Origin: DATFDN01 sp963756495
GTDB lineage: Bacteria > Pseudomonadota > Alphaproteobacteria > Acetobacterales > Acetobacteraceae
Direction of reading: 5' to 3'
Length of the DNA: 64,000 bases
Assembly: GCA_963756495.1 (NCBI GenBank)
Contig: CAVWNS010000014.1
Coordinates: 124,001-188,000, forward strand
Positions 62,965-64,000 of this stretch are shown in pieces. Positions within the stretch are counted from its first letter, which is position 1. The number at the start of each line of letters is the position of its first letter. The notes under the pieces were generated by a model. The model was not told where the DNA came from, ran no database searches, and saw only the letters and a list, made by a program, of their open reading frames with translations. The translations under genes were made by a program, and so were the position numbers.

Positions 62965-64000
62965 CTATCGCCATTGCGCGAGCCGCGCGGCGGCCTCGAT
63001 CATGTCCGCCTCCGGCCCGCAATAGCTGAAGCGCACGAAGCGGCTGCCGCGCGTGCGGTCGAAATCGATCCCCGGCGCCGCCGCCACGCTCGCCTCGGCC
63101 AGCATCCGCGTGCACAGGGCAGCACTGTCGTTGGATCGCTCGGTCACGTCGGTGAACAGGTAGAACGCGCCCTCGGCGGGGCAGAGCAGGCGGAAGCCGG
63201 CAGCCGGCAGCGCGCCGATCAGGTGGTCGCGCGCGCGCCGATAGCGCGCGACGTTGCCCTGTAGCTCCTGGTGGCAGTCGAACGCCGCCTCGGCGGCGAC
63301 CTGGGAGATATGCGGCGCGCTGATGAACAGGTTCTGCGCGAGGCACTCGACCGGGCGGATCAGATCCTCGGGCAGGATCATCCATCCCACCCGCCAGCCC
63401 GTCATGCTGAAATACTTGGAGAAGCTGTTCACCACTACGGCGTTGCGGCTGGATGCGGCGGCGGTGGCGAGCGGCGTGTCGTAGTTCAGCCCGTGATAGA
63501 TCTCGTCGCTGATCAGCCGCACGCCTGACCGGTCGCACCAGGCGGCGATGGCCGCCAATTCCTCGGGGTGCAGCATGGTGCCGGCCGGATTGCACGGGCT
63601 AGCAACGATCAGCCCGTTCAACGGCGGGTCCAGCCGGTCCAGCATCGCCACCGTGGGCTGGAACCGTGTCTCCGGTCCCGCCTCCAGCATCACCGGCTGG
63701 AAGCCGAGTGCGGTCAGGATATTGACGTAAGGCGGGTAGAACGGCGCGGTCATCGCGACCCGGTCGCCGGGATCGAAGGCGGCCAGGAAGGCGAGGGGGA
63801 ACGCCCCCGACGCGCCCACCGTGACCGCCACGCGCTCGGGGGCGATGTCGAGCCGGTACCAGTCCCGGTAATGCGCGGCGATCCGCTCGCGCAGGCTGCG
63901 CCGGCCGAACGCCTCGGTGTAGCCCAGCGTGCCGGCGGAGCGCAGCGCGGCGATCGCGGCCTCGCGTGCCCCGGCCGGCGCGCCGGTGCCGGGCTGGCCC
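62965..64000 (-). CDS. PLP-dependent class I/II aminotransferase (5' end outside window)
   Basis: Reads off the window edge; the visible part begins at the ...GQPGTGAPAGAREAA position near the N-terminus, so only the first few dozen residues are missing. Features: LGYTEAFGRRSLRERIAAHY, ASPCNPAGTMLHPEELAAI, LISDEIYHGLNYD, and the PLP lysine in NSFSKYFSMTGWRVGWM. Amino-acid specificity not apparent. Same strand as the acyl-CoA dehydrogenase, 106 bases upstream of it. Confidence 0.9.
   Translation of the reverse strand, partial: GQPGTGAPAGAREAAIAALRSAGTLGYTEAFGRRSLRERIAAHYRDWYRLDIAPERVAVTVGASGAFPLAFLAAFDPGDRVAMTAPFYPPYVNILTALGFQPVMLEAGPETRFQPTVAMLDRLDPPLNGLIVASPCNPAGTMLHPEELAAIAAWCDRSGVRLISDEIYHGLNYDTPLATAAASSRNAVVVNSFSKYFSMTGWRVGWMILPEDLIRPVECLAQNLFISAPHISQVAAEAAFDCHQELQGNVARYRRARDHLIGALPAAGFRLLCPAEGAFYLFTDVTERSNDSAALCTRMLAEASVAAAPGIDFDRTRGSRFVRFSYCGPEADMIEAAARLAQWR

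Overview
The window is a very GC-rich chromosomal stretch of a Gram-negative bacterium, most likely an alphaproteobacterium of the Acetobacteraceae/Rhodospirillales type. The evidence is an F0-only ATP synthase operon with both b' and b subunits (atpI-B-E-F'-F, no F1 genes beside it), a ChvG/ChvI two-component pair, a ctpA / divergent polysaccharide deacetylase / rppH block, and OprB-type and other outer-membrane porins. I see no rRNA, tRNA, phage, IS element or CRISPR array, and no gene-free stretch longer than 300 bases. The taxonomic call is inference from gene content and protein character; no database was searched.

Layout. 0-5.3 kb: thiS, thiG, an AhpD-like protein, yggS, thiE, a porin and a DUF3576 lipoprotein. 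thiG, yggS, thiE and the porin are all broken by frame changes (about a dozen in 4.4 kb), which looks more like poor sequence than biology. 5.3-16 kb: an MFS transporter with a LutA/GlcF-like cysteine-rich protein, a methyltransferase, an unknown protein, mutY overlapping a divergent DUF721 gene, a frameshifted DsbA-like protein, smc, and a small secreted protein. 15.3-21.2 kb: a metal-uptake locus in which an OprB-type porin and znuA-znuC-znuB diverge from a shared region holding a near-consensus Zur box and a second, unassigned perfect inverted repeat; an ABC exporter follows znuB. 21.3-29.2 kb: MetX-like hydrolase, mazEF, the F0 operon, a HugZ-like protein and chvI-chvG. 29.2-46.5 kb: a Tat-type LLM-class oxidoreductase, two unrecognised proteins, ctpA-deacetylase-rppH, small envelope proteins, a compact operon (ThDP enzyme, FAD monooxygenase, threonine aldolase), a glycosyltransferase and a large FecR/proline-rich protein.

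46.5-64 kb is the most interesting part. A minus-strand series reads LLM oxidoreductase, fbiC (fused CofG-CofH, which makes the coenzyme F420 chromophore), dienelactone hydrolase, CoA-transferase alpha subunit, CoA-transferase beta subunit, CaiB-type CoA-transferase, enoyl-CoA hydratase. Two more LLM oxidoreductases, an acyl-CoA dehydrogenase and an aminotransferase lie beside it. The alpha and beta subunit genes are separated by a 5-kb, opposite-strand carbohydrate-type ABC transporter cassette. That cassette has one binding protein and two tandem permease pairs but no ATPase. I read the region as an F420-linked catabolic island working on CoA thioesters, with a transporter cassette placed into the middle of the operon; the substrate cannot be told from sequence.

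Eight genes in the window are frameshifted. I list them as pseudogenes because the reading frame is broken as given, but for most of them a single-base sequencing or assembly error is the simplest explanation.
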